Shown here in pieces: positions 6,659 to 14,563 of a stretch of 24,678 nt of DNA (the stretch's first letter is position 1; each line of letters opens with the position of its first letter). A model generated the notes under the pieces. It did not search any database, was not told where the DNA came from, and saw nothing but the letters and a program-made list of their open reading frames with translations. Both the position numbers and the translations under genes were made by a program. The DNA comes from CAYTQK01 sp964439745 (GTDB lineage Bacteria; Desulfobacterota; Desulfobacteria; Desulfobacterales; Desulfosudaceae): contig CAYTQK010000007.1 of NCBI GenBank assembly GCA_964439745.1, positions 1 through 24,678 of the forward strand, read 5' to 3'.

Positions 6659-8101
6659 TTATAATATCGGGGAAAAGAGGCTGCACAATCGCACGGCCAG
6701 CTGGAAGAGCCAGTTGTTTTTGTATTTTCCCGGGTACTCCACCCGGCGGCTTTTTTTGAAATCATTGCGCAGCATCTGTTCCACCCGGCCGGAAAAATCC
6801 CGGTCCTTGATGAGCATATCCATCTCAAAATTCAGGTTAAAAGAGCGGTTGTCGAAATTGGCGCTGCCCACCACGCTCATGGTATCGTCAATGATCATGA
6901 CCTTCTGGTGCATGAAGCCCGGCTGGTAGCGATAAATTTTTATGTTCGGCAAAGACAGCCGCCGGAAAAAAGCAAAAGAAGCCAGGTAGACGATTTTTTT
7001 ATCGGGCCTGCCGGGCAGCAGGATGCGCACGTCCACGCCTTTTAAGGCGGCGATCTGCAGGGCTTCGATGATGGAGTCATTGGGGACAAAATAAGGGCTG
7101 GCTATCCACAGCCGGTGCCGGGCCGCCAGGATGGCATTTAAAAAAAAGAGCTGACAGGTGTCCATGGTGTGGCTGGGGTCGGTGGCCAGGGGCAGGGCGG
7201 CCATATTTCCCGAAGGGGAGGGATGAACATTCCACTCAATTTCAAGTTTTTCCCGGGTCGCCCAGAACCAGTCGCCGTTGAAAGTCAGCTGAATGCCCAG
7301 CACGGCCGGTCCTTCCACCATGACATGGGAATCCCGCCAGGTGCCGTATTTCCGGGTCGTTCCCAGGTATTCGTCGCCGATATTGTGACCGCCCACGAAA
7401 CCGATGCGGCCGTCGATAACCACGATCTTGCGGTGATTGCGGAAATTCAGCTGAAAACGGTTGCGCCGGCCGCGGGTGGTAAAAAAAGGGCGCACCTGGA
7501 CGCCGGCCGCCGTGAGCGGGTCCAGGTACTCGTTATCCAAATGCCGGGAGCCGATTTCATCGTAAAGAAAATAGATTTTGACCTGCTCCCCGGCTTTCCG
7601 GATGAGCAGATCCCGCAGCCGGCGGCCGATATTGTCATTGCGGATAATGAAGAACTCCAGCAGAACAAAGCTCTTGGCCGATTCGATCCGGGAAAACATG
7701 GTCTCAAAGGTTTCCCGGCCATTGACCAGCAGGGTGACCGAGTTGGCGATGGTGAAATCCATGTCGGCCAGGTGGGTGAACACCTGGTCAAAAGCGGCCG
7801 CCAGGGGATCGCTCTCGTCGGGCGGGGGGGTATACCGGGATAATCGTTTTTTGGTGCGTTCGTTCAGGTGGCGGGCTTGAATGTTGCCGGTCCGTAAGGT
7901 TTCCCGATATCCCTTGAACTTATCCCGCCCGAAGATCCAGTAGAGGGGCAGGGCCAGCCAGGGGAAGGTCACCAGGGAGACGGCCCAGGCGATGGCGCCC
8001 TGTACGGAACGGATGAAGAGGATGGCGTGCAGGGCGGTGAGAATGCCCAGGACTTCCAGGAAGAGAATAAGAAAAGTGAGGATGGGCGTCAGTTTGTCCA
8101 C
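6659..8101 (-). CDS. cls: cardiolipin synthase, two-HKD phospholipase D family
   Basis: A 480-residue bacterial cardiolipin synthase, which condenses two phosphatidylglycerols to cardiolipin and glycerol at the inner membrane. It has two N-terminal hydrophobic helices (about residues 5-30 and 35-57) and then two phospholipase D motifs: HRK...D at His223/Lys225/Asp230, followed by GFVGGHNIGDEYLG, and HQK...D at His398/Lys400/Asp405, followed by VVGSANFDNRS. Length and layout match the ClsA type. The first usable start is GTG 8101, with a stop upstream in frame and no good Shine-Dalgarno, so the start is less certain than the rest. The candidate selenoprotein gene begins 32 nt after its stop on the same strand. 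Confidence 0.95.
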   Translation of the reverse strand: MDKLTPILTFLILFLEVLGILTALHAILFIRSVQGAIAWAVSLVTFPWLALPLYWIFGRDKFKGYRETLRTGNIQARHLNERTKKRLSRYTPPPDESDPLAAAFDQVFTHLADMDFTIANSVTLLVNGRETFETMFSRIESAKSFVLLEFFIIRNDNIGRRLRDLLIRKAGEQVKIYFLYDEIGSRHLDNEYLDPLTAAGVQVRPFFTTRGRRNRFQLNFRNHRKIVVIDGRIGFVGGHNIGDEYLGTTRKYGTWRDSHVMVEGPAVLGIQLTFNGDWFWATREKLEIEWNVHPSPSGNMAALPLATDPSHTMDTCQLFFLNAILAARHRLWIASPYFVPNDSIIEALQIAALKGVDVRILLPGRPDKKIVYLASFAFFRRLSLPNIKIYRYQPGFMHQKVMIIDDTMSVVGSANFDNRSFNLNFEMDMLIKDRDFSGRVEQMLRNDFKKSRRVEYPGKYKNNWLFQLAVRLCSLFSPIL

Positions 8102-8185
8102 GAGGAGATGATCGTATCCCGTTTTGCCTGGTTGACGGTTTCAGCAGGACGGCCTTTCTGGGATGGCGCCCTTTTCGCAACTCTT

Positions 8186-8215
8186 ACCATAGCATGACCG
8201 GCAGCAGCGTGTCAC
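8186..8215 (-). promoter_or_regulatory. possible sigma-70 promoter of cls
   Basis: On the minus strand GTGACA (8215-8210) is followed after 18 nt by TGCTATGGT, an extended -10 with hexamer TATGGT at 8191-8186. It lies about 85 nt before the cls start, in the 184-bp spacer after the glutaredoxin gene. The match is moderate. Confidence 0.35.
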
Positions 8216-8285
8216 GGAAAAAGCCGGGGAAACGGCTGGTGACCGAGGTCTTCCCGGATAGGGGCGCGCGCGGTGCGTGATCGGG

Positions 8286-8543
8286 TCACGCCCGGAGCAA
8301 ATCGTCCAGCCGGCCGTCTTTTTCCAGGGCGGCCAGTTCGTCATAACCGCCCACGTGATGATTACCGATAAAGATCCGGGGCACTGTCCGGCGGCCGCCG
8401 CTTTTTTCAATGGCTTCGGCGATATAGGCCGGATTTTCGTCAATCAACCGGATCTCCGGCTGCACCTCTTTTTCTTCCAGCAGTTGTTCGGCCATGACGC
8501 AATAGGGACAGGCGGATGAGGCATAGATAACAACTGTCTTCAT
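8286..8543 (-). CDS. glutaredoxin, GrxC type
   Basis: An 85-residue glutaredoxin with the dithiol active site CPYC (Cys13/Cys16), the TVPRIFIG cis-proline strand and the GGYDEL glutathione-binding motif, the usual layout of small bacterial Grx3-like proteins. It reduces protein disulfides or glutathione mixed disulfides in the cytoplasm. ATG 8543 has AAGGAG 6 nt upstream, and its first four bases overlap the stop of the glutamate-cysteine ligase gene, so the two are translationally coupled. This pairing of a thiol-synthesis enzyme and a thiol-dependent reductase supports a glutathione or gamma-glutamylcysteine system. Confidence 0.95.
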   Translation of the reverse strand: MKTVVIYASSACPYCVMAEQLLEEKEVQPEIRLIDENPAYIAEAIEKSGGRRTVPRIFIGNHHVGGYDELAALEKDGRLDDLLRA

Positions 8544-9487
8544 GCGGTACTCCTTTCATCAAAAAGCCGGGAGAGCTGGCGTACGAACTGCTCCCACATG
8601 GATTCAAAAACCGCCGGCGGGACACTGTCCGGGGTGCGCAGTTCCAGGGTGGGGCCTTTGATGTTCAGGCGGATATCGGTGAACATGGTGGTCATATGCC
8701 ATAAAAACTGTTCATAGCTGCGATTGCTCCCCTGCCAGAAGGGCACATCTTCTCCCAGAACTTCGGCCTGGACCGCCACCCGCACCAGCTCCCGGGTAAG
8801 AGCCCGCGGCGGGGAGTTTTCTGTGATGTTTTCATAAGGCAGGCCGCAGCGGCCGGGGTCGGTATTATCCCAGACGTCCTGCCTGTCCGGCTTCATCCCG
8901 AAGATCCGGGAAGACCGCATGTACCGGGCCATGTGGATGTAGATGGGGATCAGCTCCTGGTAGTTCCGGATGACAACGTGGAGATGCACGGAAGCGGTTC
9001 CCTTCATCATTTCCCGCCCCCGGCTGCCGCTCCGGGAAAGCCGGTCATGCAGCTTGTGGTAGCGGGGACTGTCCAGGCACAGGGGGGCGTCGGCCCGGCC
9101 GGGCATATAACCGGTCCCGATATAGACTATGCCCAGCTCTTTGCGGATAGCCTGGTTGGTGGCTTCAATGACAGCCAGGCTGCTGTAGAAGGCTTCCGTG
9201 TCGCCGGCGGTCAGGGGCGGACTGTGATATTCGATCTGTCCACCGGGTTCAAAGGTCACCACCGTCCCGTTGGTATGACGCAGATAGCCGCCGTCCGGAA
9301 CAAAGCCCCGGTATTTCAGATAATCGGTGATCCGCAGCAGATCGGCCCGGACCAGAATGGTCTGCGGCAGGAATTCATATTCAAACCCGTAGGTCCGGGG
9401 CCGGGTGGAGGCCTTTTGCCGGACCTGTTCGCAGAGCCGTTCGGTAAAATCGCCTATCAGTTCATCGGCGGTCGGGCCGGTTGTCAT
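8540..9487 (-). CDS. glutamate-cysteine ligase family 2 (GCS2) protein
   Basis: A 315-residue ATP-grasp-like ligase related to the GCS2 family (plant/alphaproteobacterial-type glutamate-cysteine ligase and YbdK-like carboxylate-amine ligases). Supporting features are the N-terminal GFEYEFLP, the core FEPGGQIEYHSPP (compare EPGGQFELS in plant GshA), and MMKGTASVHLHVVI, which corresponds to the substrate-binding strand. It is shorter than plant GshA (about 450) but carries a complete N-to-C core. It most likely makes gamma-glutamylcysteine, consistent with its 4-bp overlap with glutaredoxin. A different amino acid ligase activity is possible. No glutathione synthetase gene is in the window. ATG 9487 is preceded by AGGGAGAA. 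Confidence 0.82.
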   Translation of the reverse strand: MTTGPTADELIGDFTERLCEQVRQKASTRPRTYGFEYEFLPQTILVRADLLRITDYLKYRGFVPDGGYLRHTNGTVVTFEPGGQIEYHSPPLTAGDTEAFYSSLAVIEATNQAIRKELGIVYIGTGYMPGRADAPLCLDSPRYHKLHDRLSRSGSRGREMMKGTASVHLHVVIRNYQELIPIYIHMARYMRSSRIFGMKPDRQDVWDNTDPGRCGLPYENITENSPPRALTRELVRVAVQAEVLGEDVPFWQGSNRSYEQFLWHMTTMFTDIRLNIKGPTLELRTPDSVPPAVFESMWEQFVRQLSRLFDERSTA

Positions 9488-9546
9488 TCATTTCTCCCTG
9501 ATGGCCGGAATCGGTTCATCTTCAAGTTTGTTGAAGGCAGCAGTGT

Positions 9547-11433
9547 TCAGTCGAAAAATTCACTATACCACAGGGTGAAGACGAGAATCGCGAAAATTCT
9601 GTCCGCCGCCGATACCAGGGTGTCCGGACCGACCCGGTCGGCATGAAGCTGCCGCTGTTCCGCCGCCAGCACGCCCGGATTGATAATGCCCTGCCGGGCG
9701 ATCAGATCGCCCCGCAGAATTTCCTGTATCGGGTCCGGCAGCTCTTCCGGTCGGGCCAGCCAGTCGGCCAACGGAATGGTAAAGGGCTGCTTCCGGGTAT
9801 GGCCGGTGATTTCGTCCACAATGCGGTTGCGGGCCAGGGCATAGCGGCAGATGGCCTTTTCCCGTCCGGCGGCCAGGTCGGTTTTGAATTCGACAGGCAG
9901 CGTGGCGGCAAATTCGGCCAGCCGGTAATCCAGGAACGGCGTCCGGGTCTCCAGGGAGTGGCGCATGGACAGCTTGTCCAGCCGCAGAATGACGTAGTCC
10001 GGAAGCCGGGCCCGGGTTTCCATGGCAATGGCCGCGTTCAGGGGAAGTTCGCTGCCGGACAGGCGGGGCCGGGCGTCGGTCGGAAAGGCGACCGCTGCCG
10101 TGGTGCGGCCGGTCAGGCGGGCGATTTCAGCCGGGGAGAAGAGCTGTTCGCTCTGGATGTAGCGGGCCACCGGATCGTCGCTGCGGACGGCCAGGTAGGC
10201 GGCCAGTTCCGGATAGGCCGCGTCCAGTTCCTGCTGCCCGGACCGGGACAGGCGGGGATACTCTGCCGCGGCCGTCTCCAGCATGAACTTGCGGTAGCCG
10301 GCGAAAATTTCATCGGCCCCTTCGCCGGTCAGAACCACCTTGACCCGCCGGGCCGCCATGGCACAGACCTGGTTGGTGGGCAGGATTGTGCCCAGGCTGA
10401 GGGGCTCTTCCAGGGAGCGGACAATGACCGGTAATTGTTCCAGGTCCTGGCGGCCGCAGTGGGCCGTTTCCAGGCGGGTGTGACCAAAGCGTCCGGGATT
10501 GGCCGCCAGGAACTGCTCCACCCGGGGCAGTTCGTTATAGCGGTCTTCGGCAAAGGCGATGGTAAACAGCCGCAGGTCGGGACGGCGGTCAGCCGCCAGC
10601 GAGGCCACGGCCGAAGAATCAATGCCGCCGCTGATCAGGCAGCCCACTTCAACGTCAGAGCGCAATCGAAGACGGACGGCGTCGGTGAGCAGCTCCAGGA
10701 AACGCTCCGCCGCCTGATCGCGGGTGATCCGGGTATCGACGGCGTCCAGCCGGTATTCCCAGTACCGCTCAATGGCGTAGTTGTCCGTATCCAGGTCGTA
10801 TACCAGGCGGGAGCCGGGCGGCAGCCGCCGGATGCCCGCGAACAGGGTATTCTCACCGGGCAGGTAGCGATAGGTGAAAAAGGTGGCCAACCCGTCCCGG
10901 TTGAGCGCGGGGGACTGCCGGGTCGCCGCCAGCAGCGGCTTGATCTCCGAGGCAAAGAAAAAACCGTCTTCGGAAACGGTGTAATAGAGCGGCTTGATGC
11001 CGAAACGGTCCCGGAAAAGAAGCAGCTTGTTGTCGCGCGGTGAAAAGATGGCGCCGGCGTACATGCCGTTGAGCATGGTCAGAAAATCCAGCCCGAAACG
11101 CCGGTAGAGGTGGAGGGCCACCTCGATGTCGCCGCGGGAGATAAAGGGCTCCGCCGCCACTTTCGGCTTTAACTCCAGGTAATTGTAGATCTGGCCGGTG
11201 CAGATAATGGCCGCACCATCACGGTCGCAGACAAGCGGCTGCATGCCGGTGGCCAGATCCAGGATGGACAGCCGTACCAGGCCCATACCCAGGCAGCCGG
11301 GAGCCAGGGCAAAGAGGGCTTCCCGTTTATCGTCCGGACCCCGGTGGCGCTGTCCGCTGCCCATTGCGGACAGGCGCCGGGAAAGCTCCGGTCGGGGTAA
11401 ATTCCGCGATACGATACCGTAAATGCCACACAT
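9547..11433 (-). CDS. asnB: asparagine synthase (glutamine-hydrolysing)
   Basis: A 628-residue class II glutamine amidotransferase plus ATP-pyrophosphatase that makes asparagine from aspartate, glutamine and ATP. The frame stays open upstream, but the start must be 11433 so that Cys2 of MCGIYGIVS becomes the N-terminal nucleophile. The glutaminase domain covers residues 1-200, with HRGPDD and the RDRFGIKPLYY hinge. The synthetase domain has the PP-loop SGGIDSSAVASLA and VVLTGEGADEIFAGY. The usual NGEIYN glutamine-binding motif reads TGQIYN, with Asn to Thr and Glu to Gln changes; this may alter glutamine use. It lies 73 nt behind the CoA-disulfide reductase gene and 59 nt ahead of the GCS2 gene. 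A related amidotransferase acting on another carboxylate cannot be excluded. Confidence 0.9.
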   Translation of the reverse strand: MCGIYGIVSRNLPRPELSRRLSAMGSGQRHRGPDDKREALFALAPGCLGMGLVRLSILDLATGMQPLVCDRDGAAIICTGQIYNYLELKPKVAAEPFISRGDIEVALHLYRRFGLDFLTMLNGMYAGAIFSPRDNKLLLFRDRFGIKPLYYTVSEDGFFFASEIKPLLAATRQSPALNRDGLATFFTYRYLPGENTLFAGIRRLPPGSRLVYDLDTDNYAIERYWEYRLDAVDTRITRDQAAERFLELLTDAVRLRLRSDVEVGCLISGGIDSSAVASLAADRRPDLRLFTIAFAEDRYNELPRVEQFLAANPGRFGHTRLETAHCGRQDLEQLPVIVRSLEEPLSLGTILPTNQVCAMAARRVKVVLTGEGADEIFAGYRKFMLETAAAEYPRLSRSGQQELDAAYPELAAYLAVRSDDPVARYIQSEQLFSPAEIARLTGRTTAAVAFPTDARPRLSGSELPLNAAIAMETRARLPDYVILRLDKLSMRHSLETRTPFLDYRLAEFAATLPVEFKTDLAAGREKAICRYALARNRIVDEITGHTRKQPFTIPLADWLARPEELPDPIQEILRGDLIARQGIINPGVLAAEQRQLHADRVGPDTLVSAADRIFAILVFTLWYSEFFD

Positions 11434-11506
11434 GGCCGATTCCCGGGGGGGCAATATTCGGGATGACAGGCGGCCGCATGGTGAGAACGCCTGCCACCGG
11501 TTTGCA

Positions 11507-13183
11507 TCATTTGCTTGTTTCTTTTTTTGTCGACTGGCAGGAATGGCGGTACAGCTCAAATCCGCCGCTGAAATTTACGGCCCGATATCCGTACTGCCGG
11601 AGAATCCGGTAGGCGATATACCCCCGCAGCCCCACGGCGCAGAAAAGCACCTGTAGCTTGTCCTTGTCCAGTTCATCCAGGCGGTCCCGCAGGTCATTGA
11701 CGGGGATGTGCTGCGCCCCGGGAATGGCCCCCTCCTCGTCAATTTCATCCTGGCCGCGCAGGTCAATCAAGGCATGGGTCTCCGGTGAGAACCCGGGGAC
11801 ATCGTCCCAGTAGACCGATTCCACGTCTCCCTTGAGATGGTTGGCCGCCACGAAACCGGCCATGTTGACCGGGTCCTTGGCCGAGGAAAAGGGCGGGGCA
11901 TAGGCCAGTTCCAGCTGTTCCAGGTCATACACGGTCATCTGCCCGCAGATGGCGGTAGCGATGACGTCGATGCGTTTGTCAACGCCTTCTTGGCCCACAA
12001 TCTGGGCGCCCAGGATTTTTCCTTCGTCCGGCGTAAACAGCAGCTTAATGGTCATGGCGGTGCTGCCCGGGTAATAGGAGGCGTGGGAACCGGAGCAGGT
12101 ATAGCTTTTCTGACAGGAGATTTTCTGCTGTGCGGCTGTTTTTTCATTGAGACCGGTACCGGCGACAACCCGGTCAAAAATTTTAACAATGGCGGTGCCC
12201 AGGGTTCCGGGATACGCCGAAGAGCGGCCCTGGACGTTGTCCGCGGCAATGCGGCCCTGGCGGTTGGCCGGCCCGGCCAGAGGGATCATGGCGGGCTTGC
12301 CGGACACCCGGTGGGAAACCTGGGCAGCGTCGCCCACGGCGTAAATGTCCGGATCGGAAGTGGCCATGGCCGTATCGGTGACAATGCCGCCCTGTTCGTT
12401 GATATCCAGCCCGGCGCTGAGCGCCAGGCGGTTTTCCGGGCGAACTCCGATGGCCAGGATGATCAGGTCGCAGGCAAACCGGTTTCCCTTTTCGGTGACC
12501 ACCTGGAGACGCCCGGTTTCCTTGGTAAAGCGCTTGATCCCGTCTCCCAGGTTCAGCTGCACGCCTTTTTCTGCAAGATGAGCCTGCACCATCCGGGCCA
12601 TTTCAACATCCAGGGGGGCCATGACCTGGTCGAGCATTTCCACCAGGGTAACCTTGACCTTTCGATGGACCAGGTTTTCCGCCATCTCCAGCCCGATAAA
12701 GCCGCCGCCGACGATAACCGCTGACTGGGGGCGCTGTTCATCAACGTATTGTTTGATACAGTCAATGTCCGGTATGGTGCGGACAGTAAAAATGTTCTCC
12801 AGGTTTATGCCTTCCAGGGACGGCTGTACCGGGGCCGCGCCCGGAGAAAGAATGAGCTTGTCGAATCGTTCCAGGTAAACGGTGTCAGTGGACAGGTCCT
12901 TGACGGTCACCTCCCGGTTCTGGCGGTCGATGCTGACCACTTCGCACTGGGTACGGACATCGACCCGGTATCGCCGGGAGAGGTCAGCGGGGGTGGTTAC
13001 CAGCAGCTCATCGCGTTCTTCGATTGCCCCGCCCAGGTAATAGGGCAGGCCGCAGTTGGCAAAGGAGATGTATTGGCCCCGTTCAAAAAGAATGATTTCC
13101 GTGGCTTCATCCAGGCGCCGGGCCCGGGCGGCGGCCGTGGCCCCGCCGGCGACGCCGCCGATGATGATCAGTTTGTTGGGCAT
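11507..13183 (-). CDS. CoA-disulfide reductase with C-terminal rhodanese domain
   Basis: A 558-residue flavoprotein disulfide reductase of the CoADR-Rhd group. The FAD-binding motif IIGGVAGGATAAARAR is at the N-terminus, the single redox Cys is Cys44 in SFANCGLPYYLGG, the NAD(P)H-binding motif VIVGGGFIGLEMAE is in the middle, and AVGDAAQV precedes the dimerisation domain. A rhodanese domain follows at about residues 465-550, with active-site Cys515 in FCAVGLRGY. Characterised relatives reduce CoA disulfide, CoA persulfide or polysulfide, which suits an organism with active sulfur metabolism. The open frame extends upstream, but ATG 13183 directly before the FAD fold is the sensible start. It is in the same direction as asnB, 73 nt upstream of it. 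Confidence 0.93.
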   Translation of the reverse strand: MPNKLIIIGGVAGGATAAARARRLDEATEIILFERGQYISFANCGLPYYLGGAIEERDELLVTTPADLSRRYRVDVRTQCEVVSIDRQNREVTVKDLSTDTVYLERFDKLILSPGAAPVQPSLEGINLENIFTVRTIPDIDCIKQYVDEQRPQSAVIVGGGFIGLEMAENLVHRKVKVTLVEMLDQVMAPLDVEMARMVQAHLAEKGVQLNLGDGIKRFTKETGRLQVVTEKGNRFACDLIILAIGVRPENRLALSAGLDINEQGGIVTDTAMATSDPDIYAVGDAAQVSHRVSGKPAMIPLAGPANRQGRIAADNVQGRSSAYPGTLGTAIVKIFDRVVAGTGLNEKTAAQQKISCQKSYTCSGSHASYYPGSTAMTIKLLFTPDEGKILGAQIVGQEGVDKRIDVIATAICGQMTVYDLEQLELAYAPPFSSAKDPVNMAGFVAANHLKGDVESVYWDDVPGFSPETHALIDLRGQDEIDEEGAIPGAQHIPVNDLRDRLDELDKDKLQVLFCAVGLRGYIAYRILRQYGYRAVNFSGGFELYRHSCQSTKKETSK

Positions 13184-13332
13184 GATGATTGTTTCCCCGT
13201 TTGGTGGCGCGGTCAGCGGTTTATTTCCAAATTTTTTCCGCAGCGGCGCAGTGGTTGCACCGGCTGCTTTGTTGGTCGCCTTGCCCCTTGTTATGAATTG
13301 ATTCTTCTGCCTGGATTGCCGGAGCCCTTCCG

Positions 13333-14016
13333 TCAAACCATGGACATGACCGAGCACCACCGCTCGTATTCCGTGGCATGGGGCAAGCCCCGGGTCTTCA
13401 TCACCGCGATGAGACTGTCGGTGTTGAAGCGCAGGGTGGGGTTGACGGCCCTTTCTTCGGCCAGGGTGGACCAGACCCGTTCGGGATCATAGGCCCGGAC
13501 CATATCATCAATGGCGCTGTTGTCCGGCTCGATTTTTTTGGCGGTGGCCATGTACTCCATGACATAATCATGACCACCGTATATCCGCGTGTCATCCGGG
13601 AAATTCATAATCAGCCGGATGGATTCCAGAAACCGGGCCAGGTCACTGGTGAAACAGCGGCCAACCTTGCCCGTAAAAAGGGTGTCCCCGGTGATCAGCG
13701 CCCCGGCCTCCGGGCAGTAAAAAATGACCGCATCATTGGTGTGTCCTGGAGTATGATACACCACCATGGGTTCGCTGTCCAGTTCGAGGCGGGAACGGTC
13801 CCTCAGGGCGGCCATCTCCACCAGGGGGGCACCGGTTTCTTCCACCAGGGCCCGGTTGCCGACGGTATGATCCGGGTGGGCATGGGTATTAATGATCGCC
13901 TGCAGCCGGAGCCCGTTTGCCTGGAGAAAAGCGGTCATTTCCCGCACCGCGCCGGGATCCACGGCAATGGCCGTTTTGTTGCCGTAAACCAGAGTGGCCA
14001 GGGTGTCGGCGCTGTA
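13333..14016 (-). CDS. MBL-fold hydrolase, glyoxalase II-like (N-terminus chimeric)
   Basis: Metallo-beta-lactamase-fold hydrolase resembling hydroxyacylglutathione hydrolase. It has the metal site THAHPDH, VVYHTPGHTNDA, ITGDTLFTGKVGR and YGGHDYVMEY, then the glyoxalase II-type tail with NPTLRFN. Such enzymes split S-lactoylglutathione or related thioesters, which fits the thiol genes nearby. The true gene cannot be read in full here: within 14004-14016 the frame passes into a foreign NadD fragment, and a second version of its own N-terminus lies beyond the N gap (14289-14451). In the real genome the gene most likely joins ATG 14451 to the body at about 13873, about 235 residues. It precedes the CoA-disulfide reductase gene by 149 nt. 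Confidence 0.8.
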   Translation of the reverse strand, partial: YSADTLATLVYGNKTAIAVDPGAVREMTAFLQANGLRLQAIINTHAHPDHTVGNRALVEETGAPLVEMAALRDRSRLELDSEPMVVYHTPGHTNDAVIFYCPEAGALITGDTLFTGKVGRCFTSDLARFLESIRLIMNFPDDTRIYGGHDYVMEYMATAKKIEPDNSAIDDMVRAYDPERVWSTLAEERAVNPTLRFNTDSLIAVMKTRGLPHATEYERWCSVMSMV

Positions 14017-14278
14017 GGAGGGCCCCTCGCGGGCCAGCTCCCGGTCGTCGGCGACCAGGCCCGGGGTGTCGCCGACCCCCAGGCGCAGCAGCTCGAGACG
14101 GGTCTCGGGCGCCACCCGCGGCTCGCCGCGCAGCGGCGGTGCCTTGGCCGGGATCAGGTGCACGCGGTCGAGGGCCAGCGCCTCGTGGAGCTCGACGGCG
14201 CTGCGCAGGTGGCCGAGGTGGACGGGGTAGAAGGTACCGCCCAGCATGGCGACCCGCGGGGGCCGCCCGGCGCCGTGC
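14017..14278 (-). pseudogene. nadD: nicotinate-nucleotide adenylyltransferase (nadD) fragment, probable chimeric sequence
   Basis: About 87 codons encode the N-terminal third of NadD: MLGGTFYPVHLGHLRSA (family consensus GGTFDPxHxGH; here Asp is Tyr), DRVHLIPAKAPPLRGEP, and VADDRELAREGPSYSADTL. It runs directly into the metallo-hydrolase frame at a 13-nt shared stretch TACAGCGCCGACA. Its base composition is strikingly richer in GC than its neighbours, with many CTC, GTC and CGC codons, and it is bounded on the other side by ten Ns. I read this as a read or contig from another organism joined by microhomology, not as a resident gene. Confidence 0.75.
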
Positions 14279-14288
14279 NNNNNNNNNN
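14279..14288. other. assembly gap (10 Ns)
   Basis: Ten undetermined bases. The two sides each carry a version of the same metallo-hydrolase N-terminal sequence (13873-14016 and 14289-14430, roughly 85% identical by eye), so the scaffold probably failed to merge overlapping contig ends or strain variants. Confidence 0.99.
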
Positions 14289-14451
14289 GGTGGGCATGGT
14301 GTTTAATTGTCGCCTGCAGCGAGGCCCCGTTGGCCTGGAGAAAGGCGGTCATTCCCCGCACCGCGCCGGGATCAACGGGAATGGCCTTTTTGTCGCCGTA
14401 AACCAGGTAGGCCAGGTTGTCGGCGCTGTATCGAAATGGCTGAATCGGCAT
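14289..14451 (-). CDS. MBL-fold hydrolase N-terminal fragment (true 5' end, cut by gap)
   Basis: 54 codons from ATG 14451 (MPIQPFRYSADNLAYLVYG...HHAH), ending at the N run just where the THxHxDH metal motif should continue. It aligns with residues encoded at 13873-14016 across the whole length (SADNLAYLVYGDKKAIPVDPGAV versus SADTLATLVYGNKTAIAVDPGAV, quoted in part). GAGGA lies 6 nt before the ATG. This is most likely the authentic start of the glyoxalase II-like gene, shown twice by the assembly; a genuine tandem partial duplication is less likely. Confidence 0.75.
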
Positions 14452-14563
14452 GGCTGTCCTCGTGGTCCGGTTGGATTGATTTATTGCGATTCGTCCCGTT
14501 CGTGTCCGGACTGGTGTACCATGGATGGCTGGTATCAGAAAAGTGTTTTCTGGAACCGCAATG

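Noticed and set aside
8141..8443. 100-codon minus-strand frame spanning the grx-cls spacer
   Set aside because: It overlaps most of the glutaredoxin gene in another frame and shows no recognisable protein features.
13333..14451. A single 372-residue fusion protein of NadD and metallo-hydrolase
   Set aside because: It reads through ten Ns, repeats its own N-terminus, and joins the foreign fragment at a shared 13-nt stretch; an assembly chimera explains all three.
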